Positions 1-5,365 of a DNA stretch of 5,410 nt are shown one piece after another (position 1 is the first letter of the stretch; the number at the start of each line of letters is the position of its first letter). A program made the translations under genes and the position numbers. Source of the DNA: Fidelibacterota bacterium (GTDB taxonomy: Bacteria; Fidelibacterota; Marinisomatia; SCGC-AAA003-L08; TS1B11); NCBI GenBank assembly GCA_022564085.1, contig JADFMC010000155.1:1-5410 (forward strand), given 5' to 3'. Below the pieces are notes generated by a model. That model saw only the letters and a list, made by a program, of their open reading frames with translations. It was not told the DNA's origin and did not search any database.

Positions 1-324
1 CACATTCACGCCGTCACCAAAAACATCACCACTTTCAAAGACTACATCACCGACGTGAATGCCGATCCGCAGCTGCAGGTCGGGATCGTCCTTTAGAACG
101 TGTTGGATCGCCAGGGCGCAGTTCACGGCCTCCACGGCGCTGGCGAACGAGGAGAGGGTGCCGTCGCCTATTTCCTTGAGCCATTCGCCGTGGAATTGCT
201 TGATGATCGGTTTGAGGAGTTCTCGATTGTGCTGAAGCAGTTGGAGGGCTTTAGGCTCGTCATCGCCCATCAGGGCCGTGTAGCCCACGATGTCGGTGAA
301 CATGATGGCGGCGAGTTTGCGCAT
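1..324 (-). CDS. Class III adenylate/guanylate cyclase, N-terminal part (3' end outside window)
   Basis: Read leftward from the ATG at 324-322, 108 codons are visible before the window edge. The protein opens directly with the class III nucleotide cyclase catalytic domain (MRKLAAIMFTDIVGYTAL), which makes cyclic AMP or GMP from the NTP. By alignment from memory to mycobacterial Rv1625c, visible active-site residues are the metal ligands D11 (FTDIVGYT) and D54 (KEIGDG), the base-selecting pair K50 and D100, and the transition-state Asn N107 (GDGVNV). The Lys/Asp pair points to ATP, hence cAMP. The transition-state Arg, expected near residue 111, lies just outside. No sensor or membrane domain precedes the catalytic domain, so regulation must come from a C-terminal domain (often TPR or ATPase modules in proteins that begin this way) or from a partner. 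An AAGGA ribosome site (331-335, complement) lies 6 nt before the ATG. The GYD gene upstream on the same strand may be co-transcribed. Domain call is firm; C-terminal architecture unknown. Confidence 0.93.
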   Translation of the reverse strand, partial: MRKLAAIMFTDIVGYTALMGDDEPKALQLLQHNRELLKPIIKQFHGEWLKEIGDGTLSSFASAVEAVNCALAIQHVLKDDPDLQLRIGIHVGDVVFESGDVFGDGVNV

Positions 325-338
325 GGCCTATCCTTGCT

Positions 339-373
339 TAGACTGGTTATGTCTAGATGCCGATAACGATCTA
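339..373. repeat. Two adjacent short inverted repeats upstream of the cyclase gene
   Basis: TAGAC (339-343) is separated by 7 nt from its reverse complement GTCTA (351-355). A second pair, TAGAT (354-358) and ATCTA (369-373), is separated by 10 nt and shares two bases with the first. Both lie in the 68-bp gap between the GYD and cyclase genes, ending close to the cyclase ribosome site. They could be an operator, an RNA hairpin tuning cyclase expression within the transcript, or chance. The arms are only 5 bp, so confidence is low. Confidence 0.25.
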
Positions 374-392
374 AGTAGCGGCGCGCCAATCC

Positions 393-686
393 CTATGGCA
401 GACCTGCAATGATGTCTTTAAACTCCTGGTCGGAATAAGCGCGAAGGGTCTCCGTACGGACGTTGCCTTGGCGGGCTATCGCCAGGGAAATCCTGGTCGC
501 CGTTCCGTCATCCGGCGCGTCAATGATGGAAACCGCGTCATACTGGCCATTCACCAGGTACCACTGTTTCAAGTCGCCCCCCATGGTCCGTATCAATTCT
601 CTGGCCCGGATAAGCCGTTCAGGACCACCCTTTATGTTCGCTATCCCTTGCTCTGTATAGCGCAGAAGCGTGATGTAGGTGACCAT
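393..686 (-). CDS. GYD-domain protein (small ferredoxin-like alpha/beta protein)
   Basis: This complete 97-residue protein reads leftward from ATG (686-684) to TAG (395-393). Its sequence follows the GYD-domain pattern across nearly its whole length. The N-terminal strand is MVTYITLLRYTEQGIANIK; the central part (about residues 35-56) runs from MGGDLKQWYLVNGQYD, the family's YD signature, into AVSIIDAPDD; the C-terminal part carries GNVRTETLRAYSDQEFKDIIAGLP. GYD proteins are about 90-100 residues, so this is full length. They adopt a dimeric ferredoxin-like fold; biochemical function is not established, and I see no catalytic motif or export signal. A strong GGAGG (695-699, complement) lies 8 nt before the ATG, fixing the start. 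The class III cyclase gene follows 68 bp downstream on the same strand, so the two may form an operon. Family assignment is good; role unknown. Confidence 0.88.
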   Translation of the reverse strand: MVTYITLLRYTEQGIANIKGGPERLIRARELIRTMGGDLKQWYLVNGQYDAVSIIDAPDDGTATRISLAIARQGNVRTETLRAYSDQEFKDIIAGLP

Positions 687-839
687 TTGAAGTCCCTCCC
701 CTTGATTGTGATGTGTTCATTGGATGCCGCGGCCGCCCTAGCGCAACCTCAAGGTCGTTTCTTCCCTGGAGGCTGTGAACATGTTGGCGGGCCTCCCCGG
801 GCCAGTTACGGCCAGGGCCGGTTTGCGCATGCCTCTCCC

Positions 840-871
840 ATAGTAGCATTAATCCCAGCGGACAAAGTCAA
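840..871 (-). promoter_or_regulatory. Candidate sigma70-type promoter for the GYD/cyclase transcript
   Basis: On the minus strand TTGACT (871-866) matches the -35 consensus at five of six positions. Downstream lies TGCTACTAT (848-840), an extended -10 (TGn plus a 4/6 hexamer). The 20-nt spacer is longer than ideal, but an extended -10 can tolerate this. It would give a 5' leader of about 145 nt before the GYD start. If the organism belongs to the Bacteroidetes proper, whose -7/-33 promoters differ, this match would mean little. Confidence 0.35.
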
Positions 872-884
872 TATTAACCATTTG

Positions 885-890
885 TATAGT
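885..890 (+). promoter_or_regulatory. Candidate -10 element for lepA
   Basis: TATAGT (885-890) matches TATAAT at five of six positions and sits in the AT-richest part of the intergenic region, 78 bp before the lepA ATG. There is no convincing -35: the best is CGGACA (859-864) with a 20-nt spacer. A start near 897 would place the 900-922 hairpin at the very 5' end of the message. Confidence 0.3.
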
Positions 891-899
891 TACTGCAAA

Positions 900-922
900 G
901 GGCGGCGATAGACGCTCGGCCC
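900..922 (+). promoter_or_regulatory. Hairpin in the lepA leader followed by a pyrimidine tract
   Basis: GGGC (900-903) pairs with GCCC (919-922), and GGCG (904-907) pairs with CGCT (913-916) using one G-U. The ATAGA loop is 5 nt and a 2-nt CG bulge (917-918) sits on the 3' side. TCCTTTTCCC follows. The layout recalls a weak intrinsic terminator or attenuator, but the tract is C/U-mixed rather than a real U-run, so termination is doubtful. It may instead protect the 5' end of the lepA message. Confidence 0.3.
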
Positions 923-968
923 TCCTTTTCCCTTCACCCTCTCTCTCGCCGCCACCTAAATTTGCTCT

Positions 969-2774
969 ATGGCTGACCAGCTGGTACGCAACTTCTGCAT
1001 CATCGCCCATATCGACCACGGCAAGTCGACCCTGGCCGATCGCCTGCTGGAAGTGACCCATACCCTGGCGAAAAAGGAGATGCAGGCCCAGGTGCTCGAT
1101 GACATGGACCTGGAGCGCGAGCGGGGGATCACCATCAAGTCACACCCCATCCGCATGCTCTACAGCCATACCGACGGCCGGGAATATATCCTCAACCTGA
1201 TCGACACCCCCGGGCACGTGGACTTCACCTACGAGGTCTCCCGCAGCCTGGCCGCCTGTGAGGGCGTGTTGCTGCTGGTGGACGCCGCCCAGGGGGTGGA
1301 GGCCCAGACCGTCAGTAACGCCTACCTGGCCATCGACCACGACTTAAAGATCATCCCGGTGATCAATAAGGTCGACCTGGCCAATGCCCGGGTGGAGGAG
1401 GCCACGGCCCAGTTGATGGACCTGATCGGTTGCGACCAGTCCGAGATAGTTATGGTCAGCGCCAAGACCGGCCAGGGGGTATCTGAGGTGCTGACGGCCA
1501 TCGTGAACCGCATACCTGCGCCCCGGGGCCGGCTCCAGGGACCGGTCCGGGCCCTGATCTTCGATTCGACCTATGATTCTTTCCGGGGCGCCATCGCCTA
1601 TATCCGCATGGTGGATGGCGAGCTGCGCCCCAAACAGCTGGCCCGCTTCTTCGCCCACGACCGGACATACGAAATTGACGAAGTGGGCTACTTCCGCCTC
1701 AAGCGCGAACCGGCGGACCGGCTGGTGGCGGGGGACGTGGGCTATGTCATCGCCGGGATCAAGGATGTGCGCTTTCTGCAGGTGGGAGATACCCTCACCA
1801 CCGGCCCCTCCCCGGCTAGCGAGCGCCTGCCAGGCTATAAGCCCATCAAGCCCATGGTCTTCACGGGGCTGTACCCGGTTTCTTCGGATGACTTCGAGCT
1901 GCTGCGCTCCTCCCTTGACAAGTTGCGCTTAAATGACGCCTCCCTCTCCTTTACTCCTGAAACCTCGGCCGCCCTGGGGTTCGGTTTCCGGTGCGGCTTC
2001 CTGGGCTTGCTGCACATGGAGATTGTCCAGGAGCGGCTGGAGCGGGAGTTCAACCTCAATCTGATCACCACCGCTCCTAATGTTGAGTACGAAGTGGTCA
2101 CCAAGTCCGACGGGACATTCACCGTCGACAACCCGGTGGACATGCCCCACCCGGGCTCCATTGTGGAGATCAGGGAGCCCTATATCGCGGCCGAGATTAT
2201 CACCCCCCCCGAGTACCTGGGCAATATCATGAAACTGTGCCAGGATAAGCGCGGCGTCTACCTCAATACACACTACCTTTCCCCCAGCAAGGTGATGATA
2301 ACTTATGAGATACCGCTGGCGGAGGTGATTTATGACTTCTTCGACCGGTTGAAATCGGTGAGCCGGGGTTACGCCTCCTATGACTATGAAATCCTGGAAA
2401 ACCGGCCGGGCAATGTGAAACGGCTCGATATCATGATCGGCGGCGAAGTGGTGGATGCCCTGAGCACGGTGGTCCATAATGACCACGCCCTGGCCCAGGG
2501 GCGGGCACTGTGCAAGCGGTTGAAAAGTGTGATCCACCGGCAGCAGTTCGAAGTGGCCATCCAGGCGGCGCTGGGCAGCCGTATAATCGCCCGGGAGAGG
2601 ATCAAGCCGCTGCGTAAGAACGTCACCGCCAAATGTTACGGCGGGGACATCACCCGCAAGCGGAAACTGCTGGAAAAGCAGAAAGAGGGTAAGAAGCGCA
2701 TGAAGCGCGTAGGGCATGTGGATATTCCCCAGGAGGCGTTTTTGACCGTCATGGGTGTGGGCGCCGGGGACTGA
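969..2774 (+). CDS. lepA: Elongation factor 4 (LepA), translational GTPase
   Basis: The 601-residue protein has the usual LepA length. LepA/EF4 is a cytosolic ribosome-bound GTPase related to EF-G, implicated in back-translocation, elongation under stress and initiation/30S maturation. All G motifs are intact: G1 AHIDHGKS (13-20), G2 in RGIT (52-55), G3 DTPGH (79-83, with catalytic His83), G4 NKVD (133-136), G5 SAK (164-166). Domain II starts near 190 (RALIFDSTYDSFRG), EF-G-like domains follow (GFRCGFLGLLHMEI), and the LepA-specific C-terminal domain runs from about 485 (DIMIGGEVVDALS, RQQFEV, KCYGGDITRKRKLLEKQKEGKKRMK). It ends IPQEAFLTVMGVGAGD. The start is forced: an in-frame TAA at 957-959 precedes the ATG and no other start lies between. 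No Shine-Dalgarno is present; the leader is pyrimidine-rich. IKSHPIRM and FRGAIAY resemble FCB-group LepA. A phosphoesterase gene follows 79 bp downstream on the same strand. Confidence 0.98.
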   Translation: MADQLVRNFCIIAHIDHGKSTLADRLLEVTHTLAKKEMQAQVLDDMDLERERGITIKSHPIRMLYSHTDGREYILNLIDTPGHVDFTYEVSRSLAACEGVLLLVDAAQGVEAQTVSNAYLAIDHDLKIIPVINKVDLANARVEEATAQLMDLIGCDQSEIVMVSAKTGQGVSEVLTAIVNRIPAPRGRLQGPVRALIFDSTYDSFRGAIAYIRMVDGELRPKQLARFFAHDRTYEIDEVGYFRLKREPADRLVAGDVGYVIAGIKDVRFLQVGDTLTTGPSPASERLPGYKPIKPMVFTGLYPVSSDDFELLRSSLDKLRLNDASLSFTPETSAALGFGFRCGFLGLLHMEIVQERLEREFNLNLITTAPNVEYEVVTKSDGTFTVDNPVDMPHPGSIVEIREPYIAAEIITPPEYLGNIMKLCQDKRGVYLNTHYLSPSKVMITYEIPLAEVIYDFFDRLKSVSRGYASYDYEILENRPGNVKRLDIMIGGEVVDALSTVVHNDHALAQGRALCKRLKSVIHRQQFEVAIQAALGSRIIARERIKPLRKNVTAKCYGGDITRKRKLLEKQKEGKKRMKRVGHVDIPQEAFLTVMGVGAGD

Positions 2775-2813
2775 GGTCCGGCCGGGCGCGATTGTGATTA
2801 GGTAACGAAGGCG

Positions 2814-2843
2814 AAGGGCCTGGAGGTCAAGCGGCCGGCCTTT
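2814..2843 (+). other. Possible hairpin in the lepA-phosphoesterase gap
   Basis: AAGGGCC (2814-2820) can pair with GGCCTTT (2837-2843), giving 7 bp with one G-U, around a 16-nt loop. The loop contains GGAGG (2822-2826), the only Shine-Dalgarno-like run before the phosphoesterase GTG, but 27 nt away, too far for normal use. No U-run follows (CCTTCCC), so it is not a convincing terminator. It could leave lepA read-through intact or influence initiation downstream. The competing palindrome GGCCGGCC (2833-2840) weakens the case. Confidence 0.25.
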
Positions 2844-2853
2844 CCTTCCCAGT

Positions 2854-3696
2854 GTGGCTGACGAGCACAGATATATCATTGTAGGCGACCTCCACGGCAA
2901 TTACGTGGAGCTGCCGCCGTTACTGGCGGCTATTGTCTATGACCCTGCGGCGGACCGGCTGATTTTCGCCGGCGACTATAACGACCACTTTGAAAAACCT
3001 GATTGCTCCACCCGCACCCTGATCGAACTGCTGCTGGAGATTCACTCCGCCGCGCCGCAGCGGGTCACCTTTGTCCGGGGCAATCACGATCTATGGATGG
3101 CCGACTGGCTCACCGGTGAGGGGCCGCCCGACCACAGCTGGATGTCCCAGGGAGGGATGCTGACATTGCAGTCCTACGGCATTGAGCCCGGAGCAGAGGC
3201 TGATGGCCGCGGTCTGGTGCCGGCTACTCACCGTGATTTTTTCTGCCAACTCATCCGCCAGTATTATTGCGATGACCGGCTGGTGGTGGTCCACGGCGGG
3301 TTTAGCGGCCCGCGCCAGATGGCCGCCGTGGCCCGCGGGGCGCAGCTCAATGCTGATGATCTGTTGGCCCTGCTTTGGAATCGCAGCTACATTTTTGACG
3401 AGCGTCCCCGGACTCACGAGCAGTTCCGCCGGTATTTTGGCGAGCGCTACCTGGTAACCGGCCATTCCCCTCGTGGACCGTGGGCCAACCCCCGCAATCC
3501 AAGGTGGCTGCTGGTAGATTCGCCCGGTCGCGGAGAGCATATCTGCGCAGCGATAATCACCGGGGATCAGCAGGTGCAGTTCATGGGCCCTGAAGGGCCT
3601 CTCCTGAGCTCGGTCGAAGGGCTTGTCCTAAACCCAGCGCATGGGCGGGAGAGCCACGTCAAAGGAAGCCTGCCGCTGGCCCGGGCATCGCATTGA
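2854..3696 (+). CDS. PPP-type metallophosphoesterase (Ser/Thr phosphatase-like)
   Basis: This 280-residue cytosolic protein is a calcineurin-like metallophosphoesterase of the PP1/ApaH/PrpE type, using a two-metal centre to hydrolyse phosphoesters (phosphoprotein or nucleotide). Motifs in order: GDLHG (11-15; ligands D12, H14), GDYNDHF (40-46; bridging D41, D44), GNHD (76-79; ligand N77, acid H78), VVHGGF (145-150; ligand H147) and GHSPRG (203-208; ligand H204). All expected metal ligands are present. The second motif is normally GDxxDRG; here the phosphate-binding Arg is His45 and the Gly is Phe46, so substrate may differ from typical PPP enzymes. The domain ends near residue 240; the last 35-40 residues are low-complexity and arise partly from a repeat-like DNA stretch. 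GTG is the only start after the in-frame TAA at 2803, and no close Shine-Dalgarno precedes it. The stop overlaps the next start by 4 nt. Substrate cannot be told. Confidence 0.9.
   Translation: MADEHRYIIVGDLHGNYVELPPLLAAIVYDPAADRLIFAGDYNDHFEKPDCSTRTLIELLLEIHSAAPQRVTFVRGNHDLWMADWLTGEGPPDHSWMSQGGMLTLQSYGIEPGAEADGRGLVPATHRDFFCQLIRQYYCDDRLVVVHGGFSGPRQMAAVARGAQLNADDLLALLWNRSYIFDERPRTHEQFRRYFGERYLVTGHSPRGPWANPRNPRWLLVDSPGRGEHICAAIITGDQQVQFMGPEGPLLSSVEGLVLNPAHGRESHVKGSLPLARASH
3586..3621 (+). repeat. Repeat-like palindromic DNA inside the 3' end of the phosphoesterase gene
   Basis: A short hairpin GGCCC-TGAA-GGGCC (3586-3599) is followed by CCTGAGCTCGGTCGAAGGG (3603-3621). The latter resembles the CCTGAGC...TCGAAGG core of imperfect palindromes that I recall as dispersed intergenic repeats in many environmental bacterial genomes. 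Here it is translated in frame as about residues 245-256 of the phosphoesterase, after the conserved domain has ended. No second copy exists in the window, so its repeat nature rests on recognition from memory. It may be an element that inserted at an old gene end and was read through into a new C-terminus. Confidence 0.45.
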
Positions 3697-4451
3697 GTGC
3701 CACCGGTGATCCCGGATCATTCGGTTTGCTCCCAGCGCTGACGGAATATGGCCGCCTGTCCCGCACGCCGTGGTATAGCCTGGTCTTCATTCTGCCGCTG
3801 GTTGTGCTATACGAACTACTGGCCCTGATGGTAAATTGGGGCTCCGCGGTTGAGTGGCGTAATGCGGCCGACGTTGTGCTGCGCCAACTACTGGAAATAT
3901 TCGGGTTGAGCACCCCCTATATCCTGGGGACAGTGGCGCTGATGGGCCTGCTGGCGGCTTGGTACTGGCAGCGCAGGACCTATGGCTCGACCACCGTCTC
4001 CGGGACCATTCTGGCAGGCATGCTGCTGGAGAGTGTACTATGGGCGGTTCTGCTGTTGGTGGCATTGACGGCCACCGGCCGGTTCCTGATGCTGCCCACC
4101 GCGGACAATGTACTCATGACCGCTTTTCTGGCCGTGGGGGCCGGAATCTACGAGGAGGGGTTATTTCGCCTGATCATGATATCAGGCTGGCTGTACTTTT
4201 CCCGCCGGGTGCTGGACTGGCACTCCCTCCCGGCCATGGGCATCGGGGTGGCAGGAGCGGCGCTTCTGTTCGCATTGTTCCACTATATGGGGCCCGCCGG
4301 GGAACCTTTCGATTGGAACTCATTTGGCTATCGCAGCGTTGCTGGGGTATTGCTGGGGGCGCTATATCTGGTACGGGGCTTCGGCATAACGGCCTACGCA
4401 CATACTATCTATGATCTGCTGATTCTGGCAATCAGAACATTAGGACCTTGA
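3693..4451 (+). CDS. CPBP-family (CAAX protease/Abi-type) intramembrane glutamic protease
   Basis: A 252-residue, strongly hydrophobic integral membrane protein carrying the three CPBP (Rce1-like, PF02517-type) motifs: EEGLFR (E154, E155, R159), FALFH (F193, H197) and AHTIYD (H237, D241). In this family the paired Glu and the His residues form the in-membrane active site. Hydrophobic segments lie at about 28-48, 75-92, 104-127, 141-152, 160-171, 183-198, 214-228 and 233-248, consistent with 7-8 helices. Bacterial members process or protect membrane proteins and peptides, including bacteriocin self-immunity; this one's substrate is unknown and no bacteriocin gene is seen. The start is TTG at 3693, the first start codon after the in-frame stop at 3591, overlapping the upstream stop (TTGA). 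No adjacent Shine-Dalgarno exists (AAAGGAAG lies 25 nt upstream), so initiation probably depends on coupling to the upstream gene. Eleven bp separate it from the next gene. Confidence 0.88.
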   Translation: MSATGDPGSFGLLPALTEYGRLSRTPWYSLVFILPLVVLYELLALMVNWGSAVEWRNAADVVLRQLLEIFGLSTPYILGTVALMGLLAAWYWQRRTYGSTTVSGTILAGMLLESVLWAVLLLVALTATGRFLMLPTADNVLMTAFLAVGAGIYEEGLFRLIMISGWLYFSRRVLDWHSLPAMGIGVAGAALLFALFHYMGPAGEPFDWNSFGYRSVAGVLLGALYLVRGFGITAYAHTIYDLLILAIRTLGP

Positions 4452-4455
4452 AGGA
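4451..4455 (+). promoter_or_regulatory. Ribosome binding site deciding the start of the zinc-ribbon gene
   Basis: AAGGA (4451-4455) lies 7 nt before the ATG at 4463. It begins on the last base of the preceding gene's TGA (4449-4451), so ribosomes finishing the protease stop on top of it. This favours ATG 4463 over the in-frame TTG at 4448, which has no such site and would add five residues (MKEIS) before the signal peptide. Confidence 0.8.
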
Positions 4456-4462
4456 AATAAGC

Positions 4463-5365
4463 ATGCGTAGAATCAAGTCAATTTGGGAACCGGCGCTCTG
4501 GCTGCTGCTGGCAACCGGTCTGGGCGCCCAGACCGCGAGCCCCTTTACCAGCTTTGAGGTCTTTATATATCCGGAATACGACCACCCCGGAGTGGGTATT
4601 TATGTGGAGGGCTCGATCAAGCCGGGAGAGTATCCCCGTTTCCTGGAGATGCAGGTCCCGCTGGAAACCACCGTTGCCCTTGTGCGCAAACAGATAGAAG
4701 GGATCGAGACCAGTGAGCGGATAGAAATTCAACAGCGCGACGGCCGGGCCTATCTTCCCCTGGAACTGACCGAACCCCAATTCCAGATCCAATACTATTT
4801 CAACCCTTTCAGCGGTGAGGGATCAGAGCGCAGTTTCACCTTCGAGCTTATCACGAATGAAATTTTGCCTGAATGGCATCTTACAATTCAACAGCCCGCC
4901 AAGGCGGATAATTTTCGGCACTCGCTGGAAGCAGCTGAGGAGCTCGATGGAGACTTCGGCCTGAAATTTTATCGCCAGCACGTCGAAGGCTTGGGACCCG
5001 GAACGCCCTACTCGGTGCGGGTTTCTTACCGTAATCCCAGTGGCGAGCTCACCATGGATATTGTCAAAGCCATCATGCAGCAACAGGGTGAGGCTCGGCC
5101 CGATCACACGGCGCCGGCCAGCCCCCGTTCCAAGCTGCCACTGGTGGCCAGTGTTATGCTTCTGATGGGTGTGGCTCTCTTCGCGGGCCTCAAGTTCATG
5201 GGGCGGCGCACGGAGGCGGCCAGTGGCCCCGCAGTCTTACCTGAAGCGAGCCCAGCGGCCTCTAATACACATAAGCCGGAAGCTGCTAAAAAATTCTGCA
5301 CCGGTTGCGGCACACTCCTGCGGCCGGGCACCAAATTCTGCGCCAGCTGCGGAAAGGCGGTCTGA
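4463..5365 (+). CDS. Signal-peptide membrane protein with C-terminal zinc ribbon, function unknown
   Basis: I do not recognise a named gene. The 300-residue product starts with a signal peptide (basic MRRIK, hydrophobic core ALWLLLATGLGA about 11-22, likely cleavage near 22-25). Next comes an extracytoplasmic domain of about 190 residues, rich in alternating hydrophobic residues (FEVFIYPEYDHPGVGIYVEG, QIQYYFNPFSG, WHLTIQQPAKA, YSVRVSYRNPSG) and probably beta-sandwich-like. After a Pro/Ala/Ser linker (about 211-222), one membrane helix follows (about 225-243), flanked by K244 and RR248-249. A second linker (250-275) leads to a zinc ribbon with C279/C282 and C293/C296 (CTGC-x10-CASC). By the positive-inside rule the ribbon faces the cytoplasm. 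I recall, without being able to check, similar YPEYD/QxP ectodomains plus zinc ribbons in other environmental bacteria near cytochrome or envelope genes. It lies 11 bp after the CPBP protease and overlaps lgt by 1 bp, so it is probably co-translated with them. Gene certain, function open. Confidence 0.9.
   Translation: MRRIKSIWEPALWLLLATGLGAQTASPFTSFEVFIYPEYDHPGVGIYVEGSIKPGEYPRFLEMQVPLETTVALVRKQIEGIETSERIEIQQRDGRAYLPLELTEPQFQIQYYFNPFSGEGSERSFTFELITNEILPEWHLTIQQPAKADNFRHSLEAAEELDGDFGLKFYRQHVEGLGPGTPYSVRVSYRNPSGELTMDIVKAIMQQQGEARPDHTAPASPRSKLPLVASVMLLMGVALFAGLKFMGRRTEAASGPAVLPEASPAASNTHKPEAAKKFCTGCGTLLRPGTKFCASCGKAV

Larger units (their letters stand above)
687..968. other. Divergent intergenic region between the GYD gene and lepA
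   Basis: These 282 bp separate the leftward GYD/cyclase pair from rightward lepA and should hold promoters for both. The part next to GYD (about 700-835) is GC-rich, including a NotI-like GCGGCCGC and GGCC-rich runs, and shows nothing I recognise. The AT-richest part is about 840-895, where the promoter candidates lie. The part next to lepA (923-950) is an almost pure pyrimidine run on the plus strand (CCTCCTTTTCCC and onward). Open frames here lack family resemblance and ribosome sites, so I call no gene. Confidence 0.6.

Noticed and set aside
791..825. GGCC-rich runs upstream of the GYD gene as a structured RNA or riboswitch
   Set aside because: The repeated GGCC/GGGCC pieces do not form one consistent extended stem, and no known riboswitch core is recognisable.
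468..911. Plus-strand open frame of 147 codons across the GYD gene and the intergenic region
   Set aside because: Its first half is antisense to the clearly conserved GYD protein, its translation resembles no family, and no ribosome site precedes it.
1929..2900. Long minus-strand open frame (323 codons) opposite the 3' half of lepA
   Set aside because: It lies antisense to a fully conserved LepA coding region, has no recognisable domain, and is explained by the GC-rich codon pattern of lepA.
3091..3540. Minus-strand open frame of 149 codons opposite the phosphoesterase
   Set aside because: It overlaps the conserved metal-binding motifs on the other strand and looks like a shadow frame.
3586..3599. 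GGCCC-TGAA-GGGCC hairpin as a transcription terminator
   Set aside because: It lies inside the coding frame, has only a 5-bp stem and no following T-run, and the downstream genes are translationally coupled.
3693..4451. CPBP protein as a bacteriocin-immunity or phage-defence (Abi) system
   Set aside because: No bacteriocin precursor, toxin or other defence gene is present, and the neighbours are housekeeping or membrane genes.
4448..4462. TTG at 4448 as the start of the zinc-ribbon gene, which would make a second TTGA overlap
   Set aside because: The ATG at 4463 has an ideal AAGGA 7 nt upstream and gives a cleaner signal peptide; the TTG has no ribosome site.
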